Origin: Neurospora tetraspora
Lineage: Eukaryota > Ascomycota > Sordariomycetes > Sordariales > Sordariaceae
Assembly: GCF_033439725.1 (NCBI RefSeq)
Contig: NW_026944391.1
Location: forward strand, 186,001 to 250,000
DNA: 64,000 nucleotides
Direction of reading: 5' to 3'
The notes beneath the pieces are model-generated. The model ran no database searches. It was given only the letters and a program-made list of their open reading frames with translations, and was not told where the DNA came from. Within the stretch, counting starts at the first letter, position 1, and every line of letters begins with the position of its first letter. The position numbers and the translations under genes are program-made. Of the stretch, positions 23,878 through 35,108 are shown one piece after another.

Positions 23878-24057
23878 AGTTGGTGGGTCCTGCATTCCGG
23901 GCAGGCATGGCTGTACCGTGCCCCCTACCGTGCCCTGACGGACCACACCATTTCAAGCCCTCTAGACTTCCCGCCAGTCTTTCTCCTCCTCTCTTCTTCT
24001 ATATAGTATACTCAATCAATCGTATATACGCTTGCTTTTGTTGTTGTTACCGCTTTT
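23878..24057 (+). repeat. Copia-type LTR fragment upstream of the deubiquitinase
   Basis: This stretch aligns in the same orientation with 63664-63835: GGTGGGTCC.., TACCGTGCC.., AGCCCTC.AGAC, CTCCTCCTCTC and ACTCAATCAATCGTATA are shared. The right-hand copy follows copia pol, so this is an LTR remnant or solo LTR about 140 bases upstream of the deubiquitinase start codon. No clear target duplication is visible. Confidence 0.6.
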
Positions 24058-24238
24058 ACTTAGTTGTAAGAGATTTACTAACCCTGGCAGTTTTGGTAAG
24101 AGAAGCTGCATATGCAAGGCAGCTTTAGTACATATGAGGCATCAATCCAATAGGGTTATCCTATTTTCCTAGCTAGCGCCTTTGGTAAATCTCTTATGGA
24201 TGAGTATTAGCGGTATTCGTGATCTTATACCATATAAA

Positions 24239-24359
24239 CTCGCGAAATTGGGATTAGGGAATGCAGGCACAACGCAGGGTTGAAGGTGTGGTTGATACAT
24301 GCCTTTTTACACCTTTAACCCTACGTTGTGCCTACATTCCCTAATCCCAATTTCGAGAG
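24239..24359. repeat. Foldback hairpin, 51-bp arms
   Basis: 24239-24289 and 24309-24359 are near-perfect inverted repeats (CGAAATTGGGATTAGGGAATG in one arm) around a 19-base loop. The arms can form a long hairpin. This looks like a MITE remnant; flanks share TTATAC but give no clean duplication. Confidence 0.75.
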
Positions 24360-24487
24360 ATTATACGGTAGGTTATGAGCCTTTAACCTTCCTTGTCAGT
24401 GCGCGCGATCCTCTTTATTATATTATCACAATTACGGTCTTTATTCTAGTATTTATAGTAAAGGTCTAGCTCTTAGCCTTACAATTT

Positions 24488-24660
24488 TGTTGTGGTGGGG
24501 TCTGTCCCACCTCTCTACCATTCACTAGCATCGTCTGTTACGTGGGCTCAGTCCGCCCGCACTACTATGTATTTTAGCCCTCTATATTTCCTTTCCTTTT
24601 TTGTCTTTTTAGTTTAGTATAATTAATATACTTCTTGTGCTTACGAGTTTAAGAGGTTAT
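24488..24660 (+). repeat. Copia LTR fragment, family shared with 59275-59450
   Basis: The sequence begins TGTTGTGGTGGGGTCTGTCC, contains TATGTATTTTAGCCCTCTATA and CACTTCTTGTGC-like tracts, and aligns with 59275-59450, which sits directly after copia pol and a polypurine tract. Both are in plus orientation. Confidence 0.65.
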
Positions 24661-25476
24661 AAGCCCTCTGTACGCGATTGTATTGTATTGTATTGCTACG
24701 CGCCGCTATTACGAGTATTGAGAATTAGAGATAAGAGACCCTGCGTTGTTGCAATACCGAGTATATATCGCTTTCGAGAATTAGAGATTGAGATCGAGAT
24801 TAGAGATTGTTAAGCGATAACGAAACCTGTCACGCACGTAGATCTCGAAGCGGGAGTGCACACGAATAATCTAACGTTATCGATAAATAACTAGAGATAA
24901 GGAAGAAAAAGAAGAAAGAGGAAGAAGTGTAACCTCGAAGAAAGTGTACGAATAAATATAGATGTGAAGTGGGTCCTAGAAAGGGATGTAGCTAATAGAA
25001 TAATACGGGGTATTACGTTAAGGATGTACCTAATTAAAGGTATATTAAGGGGTTTAGCGCTAAGCTATAATATTACCCCCCCCCCCCCCCTCGGAAAAAA
25101 AACTTATGCCCCAGAGTCGATTATTTAAAAATAATAAATTTAAAAAGTACGATTTTAATTATCAATTAATTTATCTATGTGAAAATTGTCTATGAAGGTT
25201 CTTCTTAAGCCTTAATCCTTAGATTTTTATCTGGGACGTTATTGGTTCTATCTTATTTTTAATTTAATACCTTAACCTATTACTATAGTATCGGCGCTCT
25301 AATATTTTCTTAATATTTTTTAACAAATGAAAGGCTCTAGAATTATAGTTTTTATTTAAATTATTATTGTCGTTATTATCGTCCAATACTGAAATAGTAT
25401 TGAAGTAAATATGTAAATTCGAGGCTTTAGTAATAATATTAATATTTATTTTATTTTTGTTTTTGCCTTTGGATAA

Positions 25477-26079
25477 GGGCCCTACTACTCGCGCACTAGT
25501 CCTTTGGCTAATCGCGCACTAATACCCCCAGGGGTTAGGGTTCTCTGTGGTCAGAATCTGGATTATGTAATTTCGTGATATAGTCCATGGTGTTGATAGC
25601 CATGTAAAATGGGTCGTGCCCGCCAGCCGCCCAGATCCAGCCGCACGCACGTGCGTCCCTCTTTCTGATATATTACCAACATCATCATCGCTAGTTAATA
25701 GAGATCAGAGAATCAATGTTGTCGTTGTCGCTGTCGCTGTCGCTTGAATCGTCAGACGAGATCGCGATCGCTGCAGATGGGTGTTGACTATGCGCTGGCG
25801 ATTTGATTGATTTTATTGGCGATTCATTTCGTTAATGTTTGGCGATGGAGGCAGTCAAAGGGTAAAAAATCGCTAAGTTCACATATCTGGCACGTGCGGC
25901 TGGGTCTGGGCATGGCTGGGTCTGGGCGGCTGGCGGGCACGACCTATATTTTTACAACTATTAACACCATGGACTGTATTACCAAAAATACACCCTAATA
26001 TTTACACACAGAGAACCCTAACCCCTGGGGGTATTAGTGCGCGATTAGCCAAGGGATTAGTGTGTAAATAGTAGGGCCC
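25477..26079. mobile_element. hAT-like MITE nested in the LTR element
   Basis: GGGCCCTACTA at both ends in inverted orientation, TIRs of about 70 bp (the inner part CTAATCGCGCACTAATACCC is identical), and the octamer TTGGATAA directly outside on both sides (25469-25476 and 26080-26087). The two arms continue as a second inner inverted repeat (GGTCGTGCCCGCCAGCCGCC against the right half), so much of the 603 bp folds back on itself. It carries no coding capacity. Its GC content is far above its surroundings, so it arrived after the host LTR element was mutated. The outer right TIR shows C-to-T changes relative to the left. Confidence 0.88.
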
Positions 26080-26198
26080 TTGGATAATAATAATAAAAAA
26101 TTATATTTATCCTTCCTTTAGTATTTGGTAGCCTCCTTAAATTTTTGTAAATATTCGTTATACGTTTTGGGAATAGGTGAAATAAATTACGCTCTTTT

Positions 26199-26594
26199 GT
26201 AAGTCCGTTTATTGAGTACGTGGTGGAGTAGCGAGATTGTTACGCGAAGCGATGCTTCCTAAGTGATGCTAATACAGAATGATAGAGTGAGCAACTGGTT
26301 GCTGGACAGAGCAACAGTGCGTAACGGTTGACGACAGTCTTGTCAAAGGAAGCTAAAGACAAGCACTGTCGAGAGCCTCAACCTGGGACCTCGCACACGA
26401 CTTCGCAGAGTACGAGTAAGATAGACGTTAGGTTGATATAATATAAATTGATGATCTAGTTAACCTTGACGGAGGTTGATAGGGAGAGTACTCTTATATG
26501 ATATGTCCTGCTCGATAGAGTAGTCCCACGTTTAATAGAGCGTGTGCTAAGACAGAGTGGGGCATTCAGGCACCTGTCTAGAATATCCTATAAC
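26199..26594. other. Low-RIP island inside the LTR element
   Basis: An approximately 395-bp stretch of near-normal GC starting TGTAAGTCCG and ending CCTATAACA, which would suit a solo LTR (TG...CA). The flanking pentamers do not match, so the boundaries are uncertain. No reading frame is present. Confidence 0.4.
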
Positions 26595-27961
26595 AGAGAT
26601 TTTGGTAGATTTTGGCCAAGTATTGGCTTTGGTTTTATAAAGAAGCCTTTCGAATTTGGTTAAGAATATAGAAAAGGTATCGTCTCCTTGGGTAATTTTA
26701 TATAAGGTATCTTCGGCTTCCTAGATTTTATTCGGATTGTTATAAATACGAGTAAATTAGTCGAAAAGGTTTTAGGGGTCCTGATTCGCTACTTTTATAA
26801 CTATAATTAATTATAGTATTACTAAAGTTTAAATTTTACCGTTAAAACGAGAATAAACGTCGTAAAACCGGGCTTTAATATTTTTAATTATAGCCTTGTC
26901 GATACGTAGTTTAGTTTTAATTGCTGGAAGCTATATTTTAAAGGAAAAGGGTATTCTAGTAATCTTCTTAGGATTTGGAAGCCAAGCTTTCAGTTTCGAA
27001 GATAAAGAGGCTTAGCTACTTTAAGTTATTAAGACGGCGATTTTTCTATTTATTAAGGCTATATTTTATTATAATTTAATAATAGCCGTTTAGAGTATAG
27101 AAATTTTGGGTTTGTAGAACCGTCGCGGGGTTTGTAGTTTATGAAGTTATGGTCCGTAAAGGTCGTTCGGTCGAAATAATAAAGTTAGCGAATAAAAGTG
27201 AGAATGAAAGGGAGAGAATGGAATTGAAGAAAATTAGTTAAATCGAAATTCTTAAAGAGATAAAAAGAAAGTACTGAACTTTTACGTGAAAGAGGAAACT
27301 TGGAAAGGTAGTATATATATATATATATAGATCTGAGAAATTAAATTAGAGGTTCGGATTGAGTTCGGATCCGGGCTGGTAGTTCGGAGCGGGATAAGCC
27401 GGATACGATTTAAAATTGAATTTGCTGAGATAGGACTACTTCTATTATTTTGACGTTACTATAGTCGGTAATACTTTATAGAATTTAATCGTAAACCAAT
27501 CGCTACCTCCTAAAGCTTCTACCCTACCTCGGCTTACAAATTAGCCCTACCTGTCGGTATAAAAAAATAATTAAATGAAAATCCGGGTTCCCAAAGCGGT
27601 TGGAAGGTTTGAATTAAATTACGACTTCTAAAAGAAAATATGAGATGAAACCCAATCCAAGGAATTGAGTTCAGCCTCAATTTTTATATGAAAGAAGGAT
27701 CTTTAGTTAAGTGTTACGCACGTAGATCTCGAAGCAGGAGTGCACACGAATAATCTGACGTTATCGATAAATGATTAAAGATAAGGAAGAAAAAGAAGAA
27801 AGAGGAAGAAGTGTAACTTCGAAGAAAGGGTACGAATAAATATAGATGTGAAGTGGGTCCTAGAAAGGGATGTAGCCAATAGAATGATACGGGGCATTAC
27901 GCTAAGGATGCACCCAATCAAAGGTATGTTAAGGGGCTTGGCGCTAAGCTATAACAAAACC

Positions 27962-28969
27962 TAAAGATTAAAATTAGAAATAATAAGAACCTAGAGATTA
28001 AAATTAGAGATTTAGGGATTGTTAAGCGATATTAATAAAGATTGTCAGTAATTTAAAGTATATTTATTTGTAAATTATAATCTTTGAGATTTTATTTCTA
28101 GTTTTAGAGATTAGGATTAATGCGATTATATTTAATAATCTTTTTATTCGAGATAATTAAGATTACAGTGCTATATTTTTTAATGCCGCTATTTTAATTC
28201 CTTTAAAGGGCAAGTTTAATTTTAATATTTAGGTATGCGCTTTAAAGGTTGAGTTTGTTTTATAAGGTTTTAAATTCTACGTTATTATAGTTATTTCTAA
28301 CTTTGAAATCGACGATAAGATGAAGGAGGTAAATAAGAAGGGCTTTTATTAGTAATATATAGATTGCGTCAAGGCGATAGCTATTATTTATTTCATTACA
28401 TAGCGGGAAACCCCCTTCTTTAATCATTGGGGCTCGGGTACTAAACTGCGATGTCGATAGTACGGGTAATTTAAAAGATTATTTTCTTAATTGTCCGCGT
28501 TTTTAATAAAAATTCATAAAATATTAGATTAATTTTTGCTTAATATTTTTTTTCGTCCTAATATTTATATTATCTTTCCCTTATTATTATAACAATTATT
28601 GTCCGTATGAAACATCAGGTTAATTCTTAACCGTATAGAAAATTTGACCGTAGAAAAAATAAGTCCGTAGAAAAAATTGGACCGCATACTTTATTATTAA
28701 TTTTTTTATGCTTTTTATTTTTACGATAATTATTTACGAGATTCTTTTGGGGAATTATTTATTTTAAAGAATTAAAGAGAGAAGAAAGAGAGAGGGAGGG
28801 AGAGACAGAGACTAGGTTGATGATTTTCGTTGCTACATTGATAAAAACACTGCTTTTCGTTGATGCATCGATGGAAACGATGATGTATTGACGGAAACAT
28901 TGGTTTCGTTGATGTAGTGATGGAAACACTAAGGTTGATGATTTCGTTAATGATTTTCGTTAACGAAAG
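27962..28969. other. AT-rich RIP-mutated sequence without genes
   Basis: Degenerate AT-rich DNA with every frame full of stops. A short A/G-rich tract (28765-28810) and a local imperfect tandem of GATGATTTTCGTTG / GATGTATTGACGGAAAC units (28820-28970) are the only structure I see. Confidence 0.5.
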
Positions 28970-29915
28970 TGTTAGACTTAATATATATATATATTAATAG
29001 ATCTATAACGGATTTACGGGTCTTTTATACAATATAGTATAATATAATATATTTTATATTTTTATATATAAATATGAAATATATAACCGGAGTAAAATTC
29101 CGGTCCGGAGAATAACTCCGGTGGACTACAGGGATCACCCTTGAATAAAATCCGGAAGAAAATCCGAAAGAAATCCAGACCTTCGACCTTCGCAGTCGAT
29201 TTCCGGCCTCAACGTCAATCGTATAAAACCATACGTACTACCATTATAATAAAGAAACTATAACGGTTACAATATTATAAACGGTTTCGTTATATAACGA
29301 CTATATAGAATTGAAATAAAGAAAAAAAGTCGAGGAAGACTTCGGGCTTCGGATCCGGATTCCGGACTCTATAGTTGACGTACAGAACCAAACGAAGTAC
29401 CGTTTAAATGAACTAGAAATAATGATTCCAAAGATACCTTCGGTTTTGTCATTGGGTTTTTGTAGGACTCAAAAGGTCTATAAGAAAGGAGGAACCTTTA
29501 AGGAAGGAAAATATAACTTATTAGAAATACTTATCGATATCTGTTGGAAGTCCGTGCCCTGGGCCGCCCATTCACTGGCCTCGCCCATTCACCGGCACTC
29601 CCTTCCAGGTATTTAGGCTGCCCTAGTTTCCGTTTCTCCTCTTCCGTTAGACAACAACAATCAAGCCCTTTTTCGTTGTCGCCTTTTCCAGCCCACCGAT
29701 AATATCTCTACTAATTTACTACCTATCTATATATTCTATATACTATTCTATTCGTCTTTGAACGCTCTATACGTATATATACTCTAATACCCTCTAATAT
29801 TTACTAAGCTACTATTTCTATTAACCTCCAAAGCGAGGGCGATATTTACTTTATTATTTATCCTCTTTCTAACTTTAATACTATTCTAACCTTCGTCGAT
29901 CGATACCTTCCGACA
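28970..29915. mobile_element. Solo LTR with 5-bp target duplication
   Basis: The unit starts TGTTAGACTT and ends CTTCCGACA and is bounded by GAAAG on both sides (28965-28969 and 29916-29920). It is homologous over its whole length, in inverted orientation, to 49405-50182. It is longer only because of a 160-bp insertion plus 5-bp duplication at 29542-29706. No internal region remains, so it is a solo LTR. Confidence 0.82.
29542..29701. mobile_element. 160-bp insertion nested in the solo LTR
   Basis: The insertion begins TGTTGGAAGTCC and ends CACCGATA. ATATC lies on both sides (29537-29541 and 29702-29706). The homologous LTR at 49405-50182 has an uninterrupted single ATATCTC at this point, so it serves as the empty site. 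The insert is GC-balanced while its host is AT-rich. It is best explained as a solo LTR of a very small LTR element (TRIM-like). Confidence 0.8.
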
Positions 29916-29920
29916 GAAAG

Positions 29921-32035
29921 AAATAGAGAGAGAAGAAGGAAAAATCTAGAGAAATTTTCGTTAAGAAATAAATGTGTAGGGTGTAATTGGTTATAATCGT
30001 TCTTTCCTCTTGAGTTGGAAAATTTCAACTGTGTAGTTTCCGAAAAAGAAACAAAAAACCCAATTTTCTCGTTGACGGTTTTTTTTTCAAGGGTTAGGGT
30101 TAAAATAAGGATACATCTTCTAATATAAGGAAACACGCGGACTAATAAATTTAATAATAAAATAAAACATTATTATTATTTTTAATTATAAAATATAAAA
30201 TGTATAAAATTTAATAATAATATTTACTTATTTTTTTATAATGATAATAAAATATAAGGTATATGAAAACTAATGTTAAGAAAAAAATTCAAAGCCAGAT
30301 TTCCTAATAACTATTAACTTTTTTAGTTTTCTTTCGTTATTACCGGTCTTAAAAAACCGCATGTTTATAGGACCGTATATTTTAGTTCCTATAATATTAG
30401 GGTTTTTGAAAACTATACGGTCTACTACAATTATCGAGGCTATAAGGGGGGGGTTTCCTGCTATGTATACGTAACGAGAAAGTTTAGAATGTCTTTTCTA
30501 TTAACGGTTGGGACGAGGATAATAATAACCCTGAATATTTTTTCGAATTTATTAAGAACAGTATTTCTAGCGTTATTAATAAAATTAAAAGCGATGTCCT
30601 TAATAAGTATTAAATTATTAAGTACGTTTCGTTCATTATTTTAGAAGTTTTCTTTATACGTTAGTAATTTTTTGCGTAGGTGTATTAAGGATGTTGGATA
30701 CGTTATTAACGATATAGTCGAATTTATTAATTTTTTAATATTATTAAATAATTTTTCTTAATAAGGCTATATTATAGGCCGCTAATATAAATAAGACCCA
30801 ATAAATAATTATATTATCTTTAATTAGATGATTTATTTTAATTAATATTTAGAAGAATTATATTAATATAGTTGTTACGAAGGTAGAAGTTCAAATTAAG
30901 GAAATTAAACAGATTAAGATTAAGAATAACGGAAGTAGTATAAATAAGTATATTGCGTGTAATATTTATAGTAAGAAGGTTTATAAAGGTTTAAAGTATT
31001 TCCCTTATAATAATTATTATATCATTAGTACCTTTAATTATTAGTAGTACGAGCCCGATAAAGTATTTAATATTTAGAGTAATAAGAAGAAGGTATTACG
31101 ATAGTTTAAGAATGCGGGTGGTATTATTACCGCCGTTGCGGGTAATAATAATAATATTTATAATTCCTTTATTACTACCGTTAATTCTAACCTACTATTT
31201 AATTTTGGAAGTTTATCTTTTAATAATTAGGAGGAGGAGGATTTTTATTAGAATTTCTAATGGATATGGAATTTATTTATTAAATGAATCGCGTTTAATA
31301 TAATTTTGTTAAAGTTTAATAAATTTTTAAGGTAATAATTATAATACGAAATATAGTACTGTACGATAACAACTATATTTTTAATATTTTTAACGATATA
31401 AAATAGTTTATAGAGTTATATCTTTCATTAATGCTGGTTATTTATTAAGTCGGTAATAGGGAAAGAATGAAATCCTATTATATACGCGTAGTAGAATTGA
31501 ATTTTCCGATTAAATTAGAGAGAAGGATTCTTATTGAAATTAGAGACGCTATTTTTTCCCTCTTTACCCTAATTGATTTAATTATAATAATCGGTTTATT
31601 GGATAGAGGTATAGTTTAATTAATAGAAATGAATAAAATAATATTTAAAAAGGGAGAATTCGAAGGAGAAGAGGTGTAATTTAATTAGGTTATTAATTTA
31701 CCAGTATTATTTATAGCGGTACTAGAGGATATAGAAGAAAAATATTAGAGTTAAATATTTAAATTAGTTTTAATAGTTACTATTAATTACGATATAATAT
31801 ATTGTAGCCTTATATACGTAGGAAAGGAATAGGTTATTAAAGCCTATAAAGACGCTAATATAAAATTGGTAAATAGTAGGAAATCGGGTTATAATACTTA
31901 CTTTTAAAGTAAATCTACCGATATTATTTATAAGGTATTTAATTTAGTAACTATTAAATTGTTAAAGTTATTAAAGATTAATATATAGAGTTATAATATA
32001 GTCAGCTATCTAGGGGTTAGGTATATTATTAATTT
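29921..32035. other. RIP-mutated retroelement remains
   Basis: AT-rich DNA with no surviving frame longer than about 90 codons. Stretches around 30500-31100 and 31400-32000 translate in plus frames with scattered stops to Asn/Ile/Lys-rich text that may be gag and protease remnants of an LTR element, but I see no diagnostic motif. A telomere-like GGGTTAGGGTT is at about 30100. Confidence 0.35.
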
Positions 32036-32380
32036 TATTAAAACGCAGCTATTATAGTCTAGGGAAAGAAGTATTTTAATATAAAGTGAGCGAGCATTGC
32101 AACGGGTCTGCACGAGTTGAGCACAGCGAGCAGTCGTAAGGTTGAAATGCTATATTTGACAAAGAGAGCAAGAAGGAAGACTACACCAGAAGGGTGCAAT
32201 TAAAACAAAGTTTTAAGGTTGAGCATACGGGCTAAGTATTTATGCGGGTCTAGCTAACTAGAAGGCTCGTATCAGCTTATCGGTTTATCGAGCCTGCAAG
32301 GATCCGGCTTGGTAAAGCCAAGCCAATACCCTGGGCGCTAGCCCCATAATATTACCCCCCTATTCCCCTATAGAGAGTTC
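32036..32380. repeat. Low-RIP LTR-like island
   Basis: A GC-richer island within AT-rich DNA. Its first 60 bases (AAACGCAGCTATTAT..AGTGAGCGA) recur at 33949-34012 in the same orientation. Its end (CATAATATTACCCCCC) resembles the LTR/leader junction at 25066-25085, suggesting an LTR end followed by a C-rich leader. Exact limits are not clear. Confidence 0.4.
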
Positions 32381-33241
32381 GGCCTACCCTACAATATATG
32401 TCGCAGCTAAAATATACGAAAATGACCAAAATCCAGTACAACCACACCCAACTAAATGCATATCTAAACGGGGAAAATTTATAATACTAAAAAGAAATAA
32501 AATTTCTCTATTTAAGCCTCCAAATAGATACTATACAACCACCTGCCTACTACCCGAATCGGTAATGAGCGTGCCCGCCGTTACCTTTATAGAGTTATAC
32601 TTAAAGGCTATAAGTATTAAGACTAAATTAGGGGATATTTCTAAATTTCGCCTATCTCGGAAACGCTTTACAAAAATAAAAATCTATACCCGTAATAAAA
32701 CGTATTTAAAGTTATTACCTAATATTTTGTATCGCTTTATTTCTCCTACTAATAGGAATTATTATTACCTTAGTAATTATAAACTACAGTTATAATTCCC
32801 TCGCTAAGGAACGACCTTAATAATGCTCGTACCTACGAAATATAATAGCTATTCCTTCTATCGGCTACGCTATAAATAACCACTAGTTTAATTAGCTATA
32901 CTTAATTAAAGGAGGAAACTTAAAATTAACTACGTATTTACCTAGTAAATACCTTGCTCGAATTGACTATCACCTAAGTAACTAACTCTCCCTCTACTAT
33001 AGTATTATTAAGGTTTCAATCTAAATCTTCCTCCTCTTCGTAGTTATTACTATTGTAACCGTCTAAACCCCTACCGAATTATATTCGAATATTAATCATC
33101 CTTATGAACGATTATAGGTATTTTAAGGTAGATAGCGGAGCCCCGCTTTATTAATTTAATCTTAATACAACGTAGATAGCCTTTATAAAAAAAATTTATA
33201 TTCTTATATATACTTTCCTAATAAAATTCGTATTATAAAAA

Positions 33242-33813
33242 AGCATTTGCTCCGGGGGCACAAACCTTAGGCTCTGGGGGCCCCAAACCTTAAGGGGGCC
33301 CCAATATTTCAATCCTTAGCACGTCTTTTTAATATAAAATAGTATTTATATAGTAAATTCCATGGTGTTACGTGTATATGAAAAAATCACAGCGATGTCC
33401 AATAACATAGTTTTGTGGATATTTGTATGGTATACAATGTTTTCAATATATGACAATTATTGTATTCATCTACCTAGGTATATACTTCGAATAATTATAT
33501 ACTGGCTATGCCCCATAGGGAGTAAATAGGAATCTCGTAATACTCTATATAGTATTTTAGTTCGCCTCTATAATCAACGTCGACAAATTCGCTATCGCTA
33601 CCACTAAATCTAAAGATAGGGGTCGTGCATATAAGGCCCACTAGCTGACTGGGCTTGGCACTATCTTACACAGAAAGGGTATTGTACAATTACTATCTGA
33701 CTATATTAAAGGTTTGAAAAAAATAATATACACATTAAACCCTAACCCGATTAGGGCCCCCTTAAGGTTTGGGGCCCCCCTAGATAAAAGCTAATGTCCC
33801 CCCAGCAAATGCC
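33242..33813. mobile_element. TIR DNA element with 8-bp target duplication
   Basis: Ends are inverted (GCATTTGCT..GGGGG at the left, AGCAAATGC at the right), followed inside by a second inverted block CCCCAAACCTTAAGGGGGCC. Flanking octamers are TATAAAAA (33234-33241) and TATAAGAA (33814-33821), differing by one G-to-A. The flanks align with continuous gypsy-type sequence near 43480-43620, which serves as an approximate empty site. No frame is present inside the 572 bp. A hAT-like non-autonomous element is the best fit. Confidence 0.68.
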
Positions 33814-33821
33814 TATAAGAA

Positions 33822-34020
33822 TTTGTAAATAGCGTTGTAGTTAAGGTAGCTTGCGCCTAAAGAATTATATTAATGGTTAATTAATTAGAATCAGAATTCC
33901 TTATTATAAGGGTCGATAATAATTCTATTTTACTATTTCGTAATTGAAACGCAGCTATTATGGTCTAGGGAAAGAACTGTTTTAACACGAAGTGAGCGAA
34001 CATAGCGGAACTTCTCTATA
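33822..34020. repeat. Gypsy remnant homologous to 43490-43625
   Basis: GTAGTTAAGGTAGC, ATTATATTAA and CCTTATTATAAGGGTCGAT occur here and, slightly diverged, at about 43505-43615, so this is a second, truncated copy of the gypsy family present at 41566-49137. Confidence 0.55.
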
Positions 34021-34134
34021 ATAGGGTGCGCCCCCCTATAAATTCTTCGTCCCGTAATTGGCCGGTTTTAAATATTTTGTAGCGAAATCCGTACCTTAAA
34101 TTGGTCAGAATTTTACAGTCCGTACACACCACGG

Positions 34135-34215
34135 GGGGTCTAGGGGGGTATCCCCCTAGTCTTGGCGCCGCAAGCTTGAGCGCCGCAGGCAAAGGAGGGG
34201 TCCCGGGGGGCGCAG
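34135..34215. repeat. Cluster of GC-rich hairpins
   Basis: CTAGGGGGGTATCCCCCTAG is a perfect short palindrome. It is followed by GCGCCGCAAGC..GAGCGCCGCAGG and GGGGGGCGCAGCCCCC, two further stem-forming units within 80 bases. They stand out sharply from the surrounding AT-rich DNA. Confidence 0.6.
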
Positions 34216-34258
34216 CCCCCTAGTAAGCAAGAAGAAGAATTCTAGAATATAGTAATAG

Positions 34259-34468
34259 GGAGCAATGGGGAGCAATAGGGAGCAATGGGGAGCAATGGGG
34301 AGTAATGAAGCAATGAAGCAATAAAGCAACGAAGTAATAAAACAATAAAGTAATAAAGCAATAAAGCAATGAAGCAATAGAACAATAGAGCATTAGAAGA
34401 ATTGGAAGCATTAGAAGCATTAGAAGCATTAGAAGCATTAGAAGCATTAGAAGCATTAGAAGCATTAC
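34259..34468. repeat. Compound minisatellite
   Basis: Three successive short tandem arrays: GGGAGCAAT(G/A) units, then AAGCAATGA/AATAAAGC-type units, then at least seven copies of the 9-mer AAGCATTAG. The arrays evolve into one another (all share AGCAAT/AGCATT). Translated frames across it are artefacts. Confidence 0.85.
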
Positions 34469-35108
34469 TTGCCTAAACTAAGAATAGAATTAACTTGCCG
34501 ACACGCACCAAATACTTATATATACGTACCCCCACCCAGAAATATAGGGCGGTCCAGCTGATGACACCTAACATCGTAAACCCCCTTTTTACCCGCTAAA
34601 TTTCGTATTTTGCAATGTACGCCAATATTCCCCTAATTTGGTCGTTTTTTCGCTCATTTTCACACGGCCATTTACACCTCTTTCATACAATTCTTTTATA
34701 TATATCACTTATTAAAACTCACACAACCACCTCAACGTACGTACAATCGTCGTATTCAATTGATTTTTATACTAATCAGTCGATATAAATGCTTTCTAAC
34801 GCTACCGCGCCCTCCTCGAAGCGCCTTCGTTGCGACTTATATTTTTCGATTGCTACCTTTACTTTTAATACCTCCTTCGACCCCAATGCAATTTAGACTG
34901 TACTAATAAACGATCCCTTCTTTTCTATTAAATTCGAGGATTTCGATAAAGTATACGTACAATATATTACTTTCTACCGCCGTTATCGCTTTAGTATTAT
35001 AATATAATAAATTCAAAAGTTCGATAAGTTAGGCTACGTAGAATATCGCCCTCCAATTATTACGAACGAAAATTCAAAGAGGCGCTCTACATTATAGAAG
35101 AAAGCGCG

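Larger units (their letters stand above)
24828..27956. mobile_element. LTR retrotransposon, 245-bp LTRs, RIP-mutated
   Basis: Direct repeats of 245 bp each (24828-25072 and 27712-27956) start TGTCACGCACG / TGTTACGCACG and end CTATAATA / CTATAACA. AAACC flanks the whole unit (24823-24827 and 27957-27961), a 5-bp target duplication. LTR differences are mostly C-to-T or G-to-A. The interior is AT-rich and no reading frame survives, so I cannot assign gypsy or copia. A C-rich run follows the left LTR. It contains the nested MITE at 25477-26079 and a less mutated island at 26199-26594. Confidence 0.85.

Noticed and set aside
34156-34465. Leu/Met-repeat frames
   Set aside because: They are translations of the 9-10-bp minisatellite.
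34259-34468. CRISPR-like repeat array
   Set aside because: Units are contiguous 9-10-mers without spacers, in a eukaryotic genome.
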